Origin: Rhodospirillales bacterium
GTDB lineage: Bacteria > Pseudomonadota > Alphaproteobacteria > Rhodospirillales > SHVU01
DNA: 64,000 nt
Assembly (NCBI GenBank): GCA_009691105.1
Contig: SHVU01000008.1
Span: forward strand, 1 to 64,000
Direction of reading: 5' to 3'
A program made the translations under genes and the position numbers. This document shows, piece by piece, positions 40,002-49,854 of the stretch. Positions within the stretch are counted from its first letter, which is position 1. Every line of letters starts with the position of its first letter. The notes beneath the pieces are model-generated. The model saw only the letters and a program-made list of their open reading frames with translations. It had not been told where the DNA came from and did no database searches.

Positions 40002-40029
40002 TGCGATGCCCCGTTAGTGTTGGCGAGTC

Positions 40030-40365
40030 TTAGGACTTGGAGTCCGGTCGACGATAACCGACGCCAAGGCCCAAACCGCGCGCGGCGCGATAGACATTGA
40101 GGATGCCCGCACCCGAGCCCAAGAAGAAAAAGACAATGAGAAACCAGGGGCCAGTGCCGAGCCAATAGTCGAGGAGAAGGCCGAGGCCGACCCCAACCGC
40201 GAGCGCCGAAACCAGCTCGACGCCGACGCGGAACGCGATCCCGAGACCGCTCGGCGCCGGCTTGATGGACGGACGATTGACGTCAGCGGCGGTTTCGCGG
40301 TCACGCGCCTGCTGCAAACGTCGATCAAGGTCGGAGAGCTCCGGCTCATGCGGATTATCGGTCAT
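40030..40365 (-). CDS. atpI: F0F1 ATP synthase assembly protein AtpI
   Basis: 111 residues from the ATG at 40365. A polar N-terminus (MTDNPHEPELSDLDRRLQQA) is followed by two membrane helices (VGVELVSALAVGVGLGLLLD and FLIVFFFLGSGAGILNVYRA). AtpI-type proteins help assemble the c ring. A longer reading frame exists upstream, but the region before 40365 shows no family match. First gene of the F0 operon. Confidence 0.88.
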   Translation of the reverse strand: MTDNPHEPELSDLDRRLQQARDRETAADVNRPSIKPAPSGLGIAFRVGVELVSALAVGVGLGLLLDYWLGTGPWFLIVFFFLGSGAGILNVYRAARGLGLGVGYRRPDSKS

Positions 40366-40514
40366 TTTTTGAATGGCACGGCCCACCCGACGATGGGTGG
40401 CCGGCGAATTGGGTGCGGCGCACCATAGGAGCCGCTCGCGCGACGTGTCAAGACTGAAAACCCGGCCGCCAACCGGCCCGAATCGCCGCAGTGGCGCTCG
40501 ATTTTCGGGGCCAT
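40366..40514. other. Intergenic region between smc and atpI
   Basis: About 150 bp holding the presumed F0 promoter. CCACCC (40383-40388) and GGGTGG (40395-40400) form a 6-bp stem. No coding frame or RNA gene was recognised. Confidence 0.4.
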
Positions 40515-43500
40515 TTAGGCGGTGGCGCGGAGGGCTTCGGCCTGACGCAAATCGACCGAGACGAGTTGCGAAACGCCGCGCTCGACCATGGTCACGCCAA
40601 ACAGCCGATCCATCCGCGACATGGTGATCCGGTTGTGGGTGATGGTCAGGAAGCGGGTGGCGCCGGAATGGGCGATTTCCTCGAGCAGTGAGCAATAGCG
40701 ATCGACGTTCGACTCGTCCAAAGGCGCGTCGACTTCGTCCAGGACGCAGATCGGCGCCGGATTGGTCAGGAAGACCGCGAACAGGAGCGCGATGGCGGTC
40801 ATGGCCTGTTCGCCGCCAGAGAGCAGCGACAGCACCTGGAGCCGTTTGCCCGGCGGGCTCGCCATGATCTCAAGCCCGGCTTCGAGCGGATCGTCGGATT
40901 CGGTCAGCGCGAGGTGCGCCCGGCCGCCGCCGAACAAGCGGACGAACAAGTCCCGGAAGTGCTTGTCGACGTTCTTGAACGACGAGAGAAGCCGCTCGCG
41001 GCCTTCGCTGTTCAGCTCGTTAATGCCTTGACGGAGCTTCTCGATCGCTTGGACGAGATCGTTACGCTCGGTTCCCAGCGTCGTGATCTGCTCGGTAAGT
41101 TCCGATGCTTCCTGCTCGGCGCGCAGATTGACCGGGCCCATGGTGTCGCGCTCGCGCAGCAGGCGCTCGAGCTTGGTTTCCACCGCTTCGGATTCCGGTG
41201 CGTCGCCCTCGCTATCGAGGCGGGCGAGTTCGGCCAGGCCGTCGGGCTCGATGGAGAGCCGGTCCTTGATCCGCTCCTGGAGCGCGGTCAGGGCGAGGTC
41301 AGCTTGCTCGACCTGGGCCTGACCGCGGATGTTGGCTTCGCGGGCTTCGATGACCCGAGCCTCGGCGGCGCGTAGGTCCTTATCGATTTCGGCGAGCCGG
41401 TTTTCGGCGTCGGCCAGACGGTCGCCGGCGGACTTGCGTTCGGCTTCCTTGATTTCGATGTCGACCAGCAGGCGTTGACGCTCGGCCGCGATGGCATCGG
41501 GCTGGGCGGCCAGGCGGTCGAGTTCGGCCTGGATCGTCTGCCGGCGCTCTTCAAGCTGAGTGGCTTGGCGGCGCGAACCTTCGCCACGCGTGTGCCAGCC
41601 TTCGATATCCCGATCGATTTCGATGATGCGAAGGTCGCGAGCTTCGGCTTCGCGATTCAGCCGCTCGGCGAAGCTGCGGCGTTCGGCTTCCTCGGCGCGG
41701 AGGCGCAGAACGTCGGCGCGGAGAAGGGCGTGGTCGTTGCGGGCGGCGTCGAGATCGGGAAGCTCGGCCAGCGCCGCATTCGCCTCGGCGAGGCTGGCCT
41801 CGACGGCTTCGAGATCGGTGGTCGCGGCTTGGCGGGTCGTCGCCAGGGCCTCGCTGCGGGCTCTGGCCCGTGCCGTGGTCTCGCGCAAGCGCGCCAGGCT
41901 ATCCCGGCTCTGGGCGTGGACTTGATCTTGTTGGCGCCAGGCGTCGCGCGCGGCGCGGGCGGCTTGGGCGCGGGTTTCGGTTTCGGTTCGCGCCGCCGCG
42001 GCGGAGGCTTCGGCAGCGCGAGCCCGTTCTTGAGCCTCGGAGAGCGTGCCGCGAACTTCGTCGAGGCGAGCCCGTTGAGAAAGCCGTTGGGCGGCCGAGG
42101 TTTCAGCCCGTGCGGTGGCCGTGAAGCCGTCCCAGCGCCAGAGCGCACCGTTGCGGCTGACCAATCGTTGGCCGGGCCCGAGGAGGGCCGACAGGCGTTT
42201 GCCTTCGATCTCATCGGCGACGACGCCGACCTGCGAGAGGCGGCGGGTCAGGGCTGAGGGACCGGTCACGAACTGGCCGAGCGGAAGGGCGCCTTCGGGA
42301 AGCGGCGGCGCCACATCGAGCGGCGGCAAGGTTTGCCAATGGATCGGCGCGGCTTCGTCGGTCGAGGCGGCCAGATCGTCGCCCAACGCAGCGGCCAACG
42401 CCGGCTCATATCCAGCCTCGACCTTCACAGCGTCGATGAGCGGCGGCCAAAGATCTGATTCGCTGGAGCCGAGGATTTTGGACAGCGCCGCTTCCTCGGC
42501 TTCGAGGCGGGCGAGGGCGGCCACGGCTTCCTTCAAACGATCGGCGGCGGCTTGGGCGGCAAGTTCGGCCTCGGCGCGGGCGATCTCGGCGATATCGGCG
42601 GCGCCTTCGGCTTCACCGAGCGCCGTCTGGGACGTCGCGAGGTCGGCTTCCGCCGTCGCAATGGTTTCCGGATCGATGGACGACGCGACGATGGCGGCGA
42701 GTTCGGTCTCGGCTTCGGCCAACCGCGCCGCCAGCTGATTGCGGCGGCCGGCAAACTCGGCCAAGCGACGTGTCAGGCTGTCCTTGCGGGCTTCGTCGCC
42801 GGCGAGCCGCTCGGTCTGGTTCGCGAACCGCGCCTCGATGTCGGAGGAGGCGGCTTCGGCGGCGGTCAGGCGGGCTTGGGCCTCGGCAACCAGCGTCGAG
42901 TCCTCGGACTTGGCTTTGAAGACGCCGTCGCGTTCGAGGGCCAATTTGACGATCGCGTCTTCAGCGTCGGTCACAAGCGCCGCTTCGCGGGCGTGATCGG
43001 CTTGGGTCTCGGTCAGGCGTGCCGTCGCGACGGCCATGGCCTGCGCAACCCGCGCCGCTTCGGCTTCGTTGATCTCGCGCGCCGTCACAGCGCGTTGCAA
43101 CTCGGCGGCGGCGTCGGCTTCGGTGCGGCGCAGATCGGGAAGCCCCGCTGCAGCTTCGGCGCGTTGCGTCGCGAAGTTCGTGGCGACGCCGGTGTGTTCG
43201 CCAACCTGACGTTCGGTGTCGCGTTGATGTTCGGCGGCCGAGGCTTGCGCCACGCCCGCGTCGCGCCAGCGGACCAGGAAGAGGGTCGCTTCGGCACGGC
43301 GAATGTGATCGTTCAGGTTCCGATAGCGGGTGGCTTGGCGGGCTTGCTTCTTGAGGCCTTGGAGCTGCGCGTCGAGAGTGACGAGCACGTCGTCCAGGCG
43401 CGCCAAGTTGGCTTCGGCGGCGCGCAGGCGAAGCTCGGCTTCGTGACGGCGCGAATGGAGACCAGTGATGCCGGCCGCTTCCTCGAGCAGCATGCGCCGC

Positions 43501-43979
43501 TCGGTCGGCTTGGCATTAATCACCGCGCCGATGCGGCCTTGGCTCACCAGGGCGGTGGAGCGGGCACCGGTCGCCGAATCGGCAAACAGCACGTGCACAT
43601 CGCGGGCCCGGACTTCCTTGCCGTTGACGCGATAGGTCGAGCCCATCTCGCGCTCGATGCGGCGGCTGATGTCGAGGCCTTCGAATTCGTTGAACCGGGC
43701 CGGTGCGGCGCGGGACCGGTTGTCGAGACTGAGGACGACTTCGGCGACATTGCGGGCCGGTCGCTCTGTCGTGCCGCCGAAGATGACGTCGTCCATTTCC
43801 CGGCCGCGGATCTGCTTGGGCGAGGTTTCGCCCATCGCCCAGCGAATCGCTTCGACCAGGTTCGACTTGCCGCAGCCGTTGGGGCCGACGATCCCCGTCA
43901 AGCCGGGCTCGATCGGAAGATCGGCGCCCTCGACGAAGGACTTGAAGCCGGAAATCTGGAGGCGTGTGAACTGAAGCAA
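40515..43979 (-). CDS. smc: Chromosome condensation protein Smc
   Basis: A 1154-residue SMC ATPase. The Walker A motif GPNGCGKS is at residues 32-39. Two long Ala/Glu-rich coiled coils flank a hinge near the middle (around residues 500-620). The C-terminal head has LLSGGEQAMTAIALLFAVF and Walker B CVLDEVDAPLDESNVDRY. With ScpA/ScpB it organises chromosome arms. It ends a leftward group that begins with the DsbA-like gene, 10 bp upstream. Confidence 0.96.
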   Translation of the reverse strand: MLQFTRLQISGFKSFVEGADLPIEPGLTGIVGPNGCGKSNLVEAIRWAMGETSPKQIRGREMDDVIFGGTTERPARNVAEVVLSLDNRSRAAPARFNEFEGLDISRRIEREMGSTYRVNGKEVRARDVHVLFADSATGARSTALVSQGRIGAVINAKPTERRMLLEEAAGITGLHSRRHEAELRLRAAEANLARLDDVLVTLDAQLQGLKKQARQATRYRNLNDHIRRAEATLFLVRWRDAGVAQASAAEHQRDTERQVGEHTGVATNFATQRAEAAAGLPDLRRTEADAAAELQRAVTAREINEAEAARVAQAMAVATARLTETQADHAREAALVTDAEDAIVKLALERDGVFKAKSEDSTLVAEAQARLTAAEAASSDIEARFANQTERLAGDEARKDSLTRRLAEFAGRRNQLAARLAEAETELAAIVASSIDPETIATAEADLATSQTALGEAEGAADIAEIARAEAELAAQAAADRLKEAVAALARLEAEEAALSKILGSSESDLWPPLIDAVKVEAGYEPALAAALGDDLAASTDEAAPIHWQTLPPLDVAPPLPEGALPLGQFVTGPSALTRRLSQVGVVADEIEGKRLSALLGPGQRLVSRNGALWRWDGFTATARAETSAAQRLSQRARLDEVRGTLSEAQERARAAEASAAAARTETETRAQAARAARDAWRQQDQVHAQSRDSLARLRETTARARARSEALATTRQAATTDLEAVEASLAEANAALAELPDLDAARNDHALLRADVLRLRAEEAERRSFAERLNREAEARDLRIIEIDRDIEGWHTRGEGSRRQATQLEERRQTIQAELDRLAAQPDAIAAERQRLLVDIEIKEAERKSAGDRLADAENRLAEIDKDLRAAEARVIEAREANIRGQAQVEQADLALTALQERIKDRLSIEPDGLAELARLDSEGDAPESEAVETKLERLLRERDTMGPVNLRAEQEASELTEQITTLGTERNDLVQAIEKLRQGINELNSEGRERLLSSFKNVDKHFRDLFVRLFGGGRAHLALTESDDPLEAGLEIMASPPGKRLQVLSLLSGGEQAMTAIALLFAVFLTNPAPICVLDEVDAPLDESNVDRYCSLLEEIAHSGATRFLTITHNRITMSRMDRLFGVTMVERGVSQLVSVDLRQAEALRATA

Positions 43980-43989
43980 GCGAACGACC

Positions 43990-44589
43990 CTAACGCTTGG
44001 CGGCGATAATTTTGTCGATGGCCTCGCCGAGACCGAGAGCGGTCATGGGACCGGTGTACTTCTTGCCGTCCACGACCACCGTCGGGGTCGCATCCACGTT
44101 GAAGGCGGCGCGACCTTGCTCGGCGTTGCTTTGAATGCCCTTCACCAAAGCCTGGTTGTCCAGACAGGCGTCGAAATCGGCCTTCGATAGCCCGCCGAGG
44201 CGCGCGATGCGCTCAAGCTCGGTGCGGGGATTGGCCGACTGAGCCCAACTGGTTTGGCTGCGATAGAAGACATCGAGGAAACCGAAATAGCGTTCCTTCG
44301 GGGCGCAGCGCGCAATCATGGCCGCGGCCAGCGCCAGGGAATCGAGCGGATAGTCCCGATAGACCAGCTTCGCCTTGCCGGTATCGATGTAGTCCTTCTT
44401 GAAGTCGGGCAGGACGTCGCGCTGGAACTCGGCGCAATGCTGGCAGGTCAGTGACGCGAACTCGATGACCGTCACCGGCGCGTCGGCCTTGCCCATGACC
44501 CGATCGGCCAAGGATTCGTCCGTCGGCAGAGGGGCAGCCCCGACCGGCAGGGCGGCCATCAACAGCAAACCTACAAGGAATTGGCGCAA
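43990..44589 (-). CDS. Periplasmic DsbA-family thiol oxidoreductase
   Basis: A 199-residue thioredoxin-fold protein with a signal peptide (MRQFLVGLLLMAALPVGAAP) and the active-site pair Cys49-Gln-His-Cys52 (SLTCQHCAEF). The cis-Pro loop is VDATPTVVVDGKKY. The CQHC pair resembles the DsbA-like proteins next to smc in other alphaproteobacteria. Expected role: forming or rearranging disulfides of exported proteins. Probably cotranscribed with smc. Confidence 0.9.
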   Translation of the reverse strand: MRQFLVGLLLMAALPVGAAPLPTDESLADRVMGKADAPVTVIEFASLTCQHCAEFQRDVLPDFKKDYIDTGKAKLVYRDYPLDSLALAAAMIARCAPKERYFGFLDVFYRSQTSWAQSANPRTELERIARLGGLSKADFDACLDNQALVKGIQSNAEQGRAAFNVDATPTVVVDGKKYTGPMTALGLGEAIDKIIAAKR

Positions 44590-44669
44590 GGTCTCTCCTG
44601 ACCCACAAGGGGTTGCGAATATAAAATGGCCAGCCGCTCCTCACAAGCTCTCGTGTGAGGAGTAGACGC

Positions 44670-45185
44670 CTAACGCGGCTTTATGGCGTTGCCGCGGCGG
44701 GCGATCAGGGCGCGACCGAGTCCGGACAACGTCTGACGAAGGTCTAGATCGGTAACCGTCTCGAGCATCGCGGTCAAAGCGTCTTCTTCGGCGGGATTGA
44801 GCGGGCGATCGACCCGCTTGGCGCGCTGCGGGCGGCGCGGCACCGGGCCCTGAACCAAGCGAACCCGCGCCACCGCGGGATATCCGAAGTAGCCGTTGAC
44901 CCGCTCGATCAGGATTGGTGAGAGATGCTGGAGTTCGACCGCCGCCGACCCGCCGTCGACGCGAATCTGCAAAGTGCCGGCCTGGCGTTGCCCCGGCGGG
45001 AAGGCGATTCCCTCCGGCACGCAGTTCCGCGCGACGTCGGTGCCGACAATGTCCGCCCAACGGGCAATGATCGATCCTTCCGCCAGGCCGCGCTTGCCGA
45101 ACAGCGGGCGGGTGATGGCGGAAATGCTGCGCGCCAGCGATTCGGGGCCTTTACGGCGACGCGGCGATTCGTGGCGAGGCGTCAT
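44670..45185 (-). CDS. DciA-like protein (DUF721)
   Basis: A 171-residue protein. The DUF721 region runs through LFGKRGLAEGSIIARWADIV, GTLQIRVDGG and ELQHLSPILIERVNGYFGY, near the N-terminal half. A basic linker (PRRPQRAKR) and a short helical C-terminus follow. DciA proteins load the replicative helicase in bacteria without DnaC. The gene is divergent from mutY. Confidence 0.82.
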   Translation of the reverse strand: MTPRHESPRRRKGPESLARSISAITRPLFGKRGLAEGSIIARWADIVGTDVARNCVPEGIAFPPGQRQAGTLQIRVDGGSAAVELQHLSPILIERVNGYFGYPAVARVRLVQGPVPRRPQRAKRVDRPLNPAEEDALTAMLETVTDLDLRQTLSGLGRALIARRGNAIKPR

Positions 45186-45257
45186 GGCATAGAGCCTAGG
45201 TCATGACCACGGTGGCGACAATCGCCTCGGGCTTTCGGCAAGAGTAAAGTCGGGATC

Positions 45258-45977
45258 ATGACACCTGCATCCGCTGCACGCCTGCGCCGCCGGTTGCTGG
45301 CCTGGTACGACGGCAACGGACGGGACTTGCCCTGGCGGGTCTCCACCGATGCCACGCCCGATCCGTACCGGATCTGGATCAGCGAAATCATGCAGCAGCA
45401 GACCACGGTCGCCGCCGTGACCCCGTACTTCGAGCGATTCGTCGGGCGCTGGCCGACGGTCCAGGCTCTTGCCGCGGCCCAGCTCGACGACGTTCTCGTC
45501 GCCTGGCAGGGGCTGGGCTACTACGCCCGGGCGCGCAATTTTCACAAGACGGCGCGAATCGTCGCGACCGAACGGGACGGCCGCTTCCCCGATACGGTCG
45601 AAGGCTTGCGCGAGCTTCCCGGGGTCGGTGCCTATACCGCTGCGGCGATCGGAGCGATCGCTTTCGAGCGGCCGGCCGTCGCCATCGACGCCAATGTCCG
45701 GCTGGTTCTAGCCCGCATGTTCGCTCTCTACGGTCCCTTGGCGGCGACCGATTCTCGCTTAGTCGAAATCGCCGAGCGCTTTGCCGCTCCGGATCGGCCG
45801 GGAGATTTTATTCAAGCACTGATGGAGCTTGGCGAAACCCTCTGCTCGCGGCGCGCACCGAACTGCGAAGCCTGCCCATGGAGAGCGGCCTGCGAGGCGC
45901 GCCGATTGGGCCGGCAGGAATCCTATCGGGAGCGCGCCGACGGCGCGATCTTCTTTCGGCGCCGGCCTGAATCGTGA
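45258..45977 (+). CDS. mutY: MutY adenine glycosylase, catalytic domain only (prematurely ended)
   Basis: A 239-residue product containing the whole helix-hairpin-helix glycosylase domain. The catalytic Glu43 is in SEIMQQQTT, the hairpin is ELPGVGAYTAAAI and Asp144 is in IDANVRLVLARM. The four Fe-S cysteines are Cys196, 203, 206 and 212. MutY removes adenine mispaired with 8-oxoguanine and so prevents G:C to T:A mutations. The frame stops with TGA at 45975-45977, just where the C-terminal 8-oxoguanine recognition domain should start; that domain follows, in the same frame, with two more stops. A product made here would lack it. Confidence 0.92.
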   Translation: MTPASAARLRRRLLAWYDGNGRDLPWRVSTDATPDPYRIWISEIMQQQTTVAAVTPYFERFVGRWPTVQALAAAQLDDVLVAWQGLGYYARARNFHKTARIVATERDGRFPDTVEGLRELPGVGAYTAAAIGAIAFERPAVAIDANVRLVLARMFALYGPLAATDSRLVEIAERFAAPDRPGDFIQALMELGETLCSRRAPNCEACPWRAACEARRLGRQESYRERADGAIFFRRRPES

Positions 45978-46331
45978 CTGCTCGGCGGCCTCATGTAGGT
46001 GCACTCGACGGCGTGGAATGAAACGCGGTGGCGGCTCGATTCGGCTCGCAAGGCCGCGCCGCTGGCGATCGACTGGACGCCGTTACCCTGAACCGTCCGT
46101 CACGGCTTCAGTCATTTCGATCTCGAGCTTGTCGTCGTCGCTGGGCGAACCAAAGACGGCCGTGACCTTCCCGGCCGATGGTGTCGGCCGGGGCGATTCG
46201 GTGACTTGGCGTTACCGACCTTGGTGAAAAAGATCGTGCGTCACGCCGCGGCAAGCGCCAGCGACGGATCGCCTACTCGTCGTAAGCGATCAGCGACGAA
46301 AACGGCACGTCGAGTTTCGACCGGCCGTTGA
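45978..46331 (+). pseudogene. mutY: Cut-off C-terminal 8-oxoguanine recognition domain of mutY
   Basis: Reading on in the mutY frame gives LLGGLM, TAG (45996-45998), VHSTAWNETRWRLDSARKAA, TGA (46089-46091), TVRHGFSHFDLELVVVAGRT and finally ALPTLVKKIVRHAAA before TGA at 46329. This is the NUDIX-like C-terminal domain (family patterns GLLGGMMEVP and LPGTVRHGFTHF) without any frameshift. The residues expected at the three stops are Gly, Glu and Gly: GGA, GAG and GGA each changed at the first base from G to T. The end overlaps apt by about 60 bp. Confidence 0.88.
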
Positions 46332-46788
46332 GGAACGTCAGCTCGATCATGCAAGCGGCGCCGACCACGGCCGCGCCGACTTTGCGGAAGAGGGTGATTG
46401 CGGCGTTCAACGTGCCGCCTGTCGCCAACAGATCGTCGAGGACGACGACGCGCTGACCGGGTTTGACGGCATCGGACTGAATCTCGATCACGTCGTTGCC
46501 GTACTCGAGCGTGTATTGGTGCGGAACGGTTTTGCCGGGCAGCTTGCCCTTTTTGCGGACCATGACGAAGCCGAGACCGAGCTTGAGGGCGAGTGGTGCC
46601 GCGACCAGGAAGCCTCGCGATTCGATGCCGGCGAGCACGTCCGGTTGATGGCGGCTGATCTGCTTTGCCATCCGGCCCATGGCCACCTGCCAGGCGTCAG
46701 GATTAGCCAGCAACGTCGAGATGTCGTAGAAAAGAATCCCGGGCTTTGGAAAGTCCGGAACGCTGCGGATGTGCTCTTTCAGGTCCAT
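46273..46788 (-). CDS. apt: Adenine phosphoribosyltransferase
   Basis: A 171-residue purine salvage enzyme that makes AMP from adenine and PRPP. The PRPP-binding motif is [32 protein letters not shown] and [13 protein letters not shown] are typical Apt N-terminal motifs. Convergent with mutY. Cytoplasmic; normal length. Confidence 0.96.
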   Translation of the reverse strand: MDLKEHIRSVPDFPKPGILFYDISTLLANPDAWQVAMGRMAKQISRHQPDVLAGIESRGFLVAAPLALKLGLGFVMVRKKGKLPGKTVPHQYTLEYGNDVIEIQSDAVKPGQRVVVLDDLLATGGTLNAAITLFRKVGAAVVGAACMIELTFLNGRSKLDVPFSSLIAYDE

Positions 46789-46861
46789 GGGGTGCTCTGG
46801 GCGGGAGGGCAGGGACGGGCGCTCATCATATCGCTCCCGAGGCCGGGCTTCAATTTGGCGC

Positions 46862-47269
46862 TTACTTTTGCGTCTTCAGGTACGCGATGACGTCGGCGCG
46901 ATCTTTCTCCTTCTTCACGTTGAAGGTCATCTTGGTTTGGCCTTTCGGATCGTCCGAGGCCTTGCGGATGAACTTCAGCGGATCGTCGAGATACTCATCG
47001 AGCGCCACGTCGTTCCAGACTGCGCCTTTGTCGGCGGCCAGCGGATAGCTCTTGGAATAGCGATAGCCCTCGAAATGCGCCGGCTTCTGGCCGTAGACGT
47101 CGAACAGATTGGGTCCGGTCTTGGGGCGCTCGCCCTTGCCGATGGTGTGGCAGGTGATGCACTGGGACTTGAAGATTTTCTCGCCGGCCGCGATGTCGCC
47201 ATCGGCGTGTGCCAGCGGCGTCCCAACAACGAAGGCCGCGACGAGAACAAGATGCGCCATCCGACTCAT
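46862..47269 (-). CDS. Periplasmic c-type cytochrome (class I)
   Basis: 135 residues from the ATG at 47269, which is preceded by GGAGAGCGTT. A signal peptide ([19 protein letters not shown]) precedes the mature protein. The heme site is Cys37-Ile-Thr-Cys40-His41 and the probable axial Met is in TKMTF near the C-terminus. GPNLFDVYG and [12 protein letters not shown] place it near the cytochrome c2/c550 group. It should shuttle electrons between membrane complexes. Confidence 0.92.
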   Translation of the reverse strand: MSRMAHLVLVAAFVVGTPLAHADGDIAAGEKIFKSQCITCHTIGKGERPKTGPNLFDVYGQKPAHFEGYRYSKSYPLAADKGAVWNDVALDEYLDDPLKFIRKASDDPKGQTKMTFNVKKEKDRADVIAYLKTQK

Positions 47270-47337
47270 AACGCTCTCCACGACTCCGAGAGGCCGGACC
47301 TTACCCGCATCTCCGCTTTGCGGTCCAAGGCGTTTGC

Positions 47338-48498
47338 CTAGGGCTGACTGAGCTCGCGCCAGACCGTGTAGTTCTCGCGGAAAGCCACCAAGGAATCCCA
47401 AACCTTCTTAAAATCGGGATCGGCCGCTGCTTCGTCGGCGGCGACTTTGGTCCAGGTGGTTTCCAAAGAGCTCAGGATGCGCGACGGCCAGCGTTGGACC
47501 TGAACGCCGCGCTGCGTGAGTTCCTTGAGCACCGGATACTGAAGCGCTTCGCCTTCGGCGAGACCGTAGCTGATGTTGTCGCCGCAGGCCGATTCGAGCT
47601 GCGCCTGACGGAGAGGGCTCAAGGCCTCCCAGCGCGGCCGGTGAATGATCAAGCTCAGGATCGTGACCGGCTGGTGCCAGCCGGGAAGGTAATAGAAATA
47701 GCGGCCGGTCTTGCCGAGGCCGAGATTCGCGTCGACCGCGGGCTGCGAGAACTCGGCGGCATCGAGAGCGCCGGCTTCCAGCGCCGCAAAAATATCGCCG
47801 CCCGTGAACGGCAAATTGATGACGCCGAATTTGGCGAGAAGTTTCCCCGACAGTCCGCTGGCCCGCATGCGCAGGCCCTTCAAATCGTCGACGGAGCGGA
47901 TGTCCTTACGGAACCATCCTGACGCCGAGGCCGCGGCCACGCCGCAGATCATGCCGTAGACGCTTTGGCGTTCGAACAGTTCCTGGGCGATGTCGCGGCC
48001 GCCGCCGAAATAGAGCCACGCCACGTGCTCCACCGCTCCCGGGCCGAACTGGATGGCCCCGAGCAATTCCAGCGCCGGAGCGCGATCGGCGAAGGCATCG
48101 GCGGTAAGAAACGCCGAATCGAGGACGCCGCCGCGAACGGCGTCGACGAGTTCTCCGACCGGTACCGGTCCACCCGGCCCGCGCATCCGGATCTCAAAGC
48201 TTCCGCCCGTAGTTCGGTTGAGTTCGTCTTCGAGGCGCTTCGGCAACGTTCAGAGCTGCGGGACCTTGGCGGCAAACGCACCGCCCATGGTCCAGGTGAC
48301 TTTCGCTTACACATCGCCAGGGCGTCCGACGAACAGCGATCGTAACGTATCGGTTTGACTGCGCGGCTCCGCGGCCGGCGCGGGCTGCACCGGGTTGGCA
48401 CGCTGAAGATTCGGAGCGACCACAGTCGTTCCGAACGCGACGCCGAGGACCAGCCCGATGACGACACCGACAATGGCGTGGCGCATGTATACAATCAT
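47338..48498 (-). pseudogene. TRAP-type substrate-binding protein, interrupted by two in-frame stops
   Basis: One lower-strand frame of about 386 codons. It begins near 48498 with a membrane or signal segment (MRHAIVGVVIGLVLGVAFGT). After GRPGDV comes TAA (48307-48309), then AKVTWTMGGAFAAKVPQL, TGA (48250-48252), and TLPKRLEDELNRTTGGSFEI onward to a normal end. The DctP-like body is intact: GVAAASASGWFRKDIRSVDD, LKGLRMRASG and FAALEAGALDAAEFSQP. In relatives Gly is usual at the second stop (PQLGTL), so GGA changed to TGA is plausible. No membrane subunits are nearby, so it is an orphan receptor. Confidence 0.85.
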
Positions 48499-48625
48499 GA
48501 TTGGCAGGGATCGCGCGACGCCCCAACCCGAACAACAGTAAACCTCGTCGGCGCGCCACGGCTTGCTTTGATGTCTATGCCCTTCTAGCTTCGCCGCTGG
48601 CTCGCGGGCGACGAGGGGAAACGGC

Positions 48626-49828
48626 GTGAACAACGAAACACGGGCTCGATGGACCGACATCCTGGTGGTGGTCGGTGGCGGCGTTCTGGGCGGCCTTCAC
48701 TTCGGCAAGACCGGGCCGGTACTCCCGGCGTTGCGCGCCGAATACGACCTCGACTTGGTGGCAGCCGGTTGGGCGGTGTCGCTCTTCGCCGGGGTCGCCG
48801 TGCTGTTCGGCATGGTGGCGGGCGCCGTCGGCGATCGAATCGGACATCGTCGCCTGGCCTTGGCCGGGCTCGGCGCCTTCGCGCTGGGCAGCTTGATCGG
48901 TGGCTTCGCGCCAACCCGTTCCATCTTCTTTGCGAGCCGCTTGGTCGAAGGCTTCGGCTATCTCCTGTTCATGGTCACCGGTCCGTCGTTGATCGTCCCC
49001 AACGCGTTCGGCAACGATCGGCGTCTGGCTCTGGGACTATGGGCGGGCAGCGTTCCCACCGGCATCGCCTTCGTGGCCCTTGTCGCGCCCAGCGTCGCAG
49101 CAGCGGTCGGTTGGCAGGTCGTGTGGCATGCCGCGACGCTCGCGACCGTGGCGTGGCTCGTGTGGGTTGCTTCGCGGCCGGCGCTACGTATTCCGACCGC
49201 CTCCGGAGCGGCAGCAGAGCCAATGACGCGTGGCCTGATCGCAACCGTTTCATCGCTCGGACCGTGGTTGGTCGCGGGCGCGTTCTTCTTGAATCTCGTC
49301 ATCTGGATTCCGCTGGCGTCGTGGCTGCCGAGCATCCTGATCGAAGTCCACGCCGTCGACGCTGCCTGGGCGGCGATTCTGACCGCGATCGTTGTGTTCG
49401 TGAACGCGCCGGGCAACGTTCTCGGCGGCTGGTTGATGTATCGCGGCATGGCGCCGTCGCGAGTCATCATGCTTGCCGGCATTGTCATGGGCGTGACCGG
49501 CGTCGGCATGTGCCTGCCGGAGCTTCCCGGCACGGTCCGTTACGCGCTCTGCGTCGTTTTCTCGTTCATGGGCGGAGCTCTGCCGGCGGCGGTCTTCGCC
49601 TTGGCGCCGGTGGTGGCGCCCAGCCCGCGCGATCTCGGTTCGACGACGGGCTTCCTCATCCAAGGCGCGAATCTCGGCCTGTTCGTCGGCCCGCCATTGA
49701 TCGGATGGATCGCGCTGACGTCGGGGGCCTGGGAAGGCGCGCTATGGCCGATCGTCGTCGTCACCGCCGCGATCGTAGTGCTCGGCTGGCGGGTCGGCGC
49801 CGAAGAACGGCGCGCCCGGCCAGCGTGA
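48626..49828 (+). CDS. MFS transporter (CynX/NimT-like group)
   Basis: A 400-residue permease with about twelve membrane segments. The loop 2-3 motif is GAVGDRIGHRRLALAGL. GTG start at 48626 with GAGGGGAA upstream. The closest visible relative in the window is the second MFS protein at 53978-55195, with matching VTGPSLIV/VAAPSLIV and GHRRL/GHRRI segments. Substrate unknown; the position next to the decarboxylases suggests an amino acid, amine or cyanate-like compound. Confidence 0.87.
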   Translation: MNNETRARWTDILVVVGGGVLGGLHFGKTGPVLPALRAEYDLDLVAAGWAVSLFAGVAVLFGMVAGAVGDRIGHRRLALAGLGAFALGSLIGGFAPTRSIFFASRLVEGFGYLLFMVTGPSLIVPNAFGNDRRLALGLWAGSVPTGIAFVALVAPSVAAAVGWQVVWHAATLATVAWLVWVASRPALRIPTASGAAAEPMTRGLIATVSSLGPWLVAGAFFLNLVIWIPLASWLPSILIEVHAVDAAWAAILTAIVVFVNAPGNVLGGWLMYRGMAPSRVIMLAGIVMGVTGVGMCLPELPGTVRYALCVVFSFMGGALPAAVFALAPVVAPSPRDLGSTTGFLIQGANLGLFVGPPLIGWIALTSGAWEGALWPIVVVTAAIVVLGWRVGAEERRARPA

Positions 49829-49854
49829 CCGGGAGGCCGTAATCGACGGATCGT

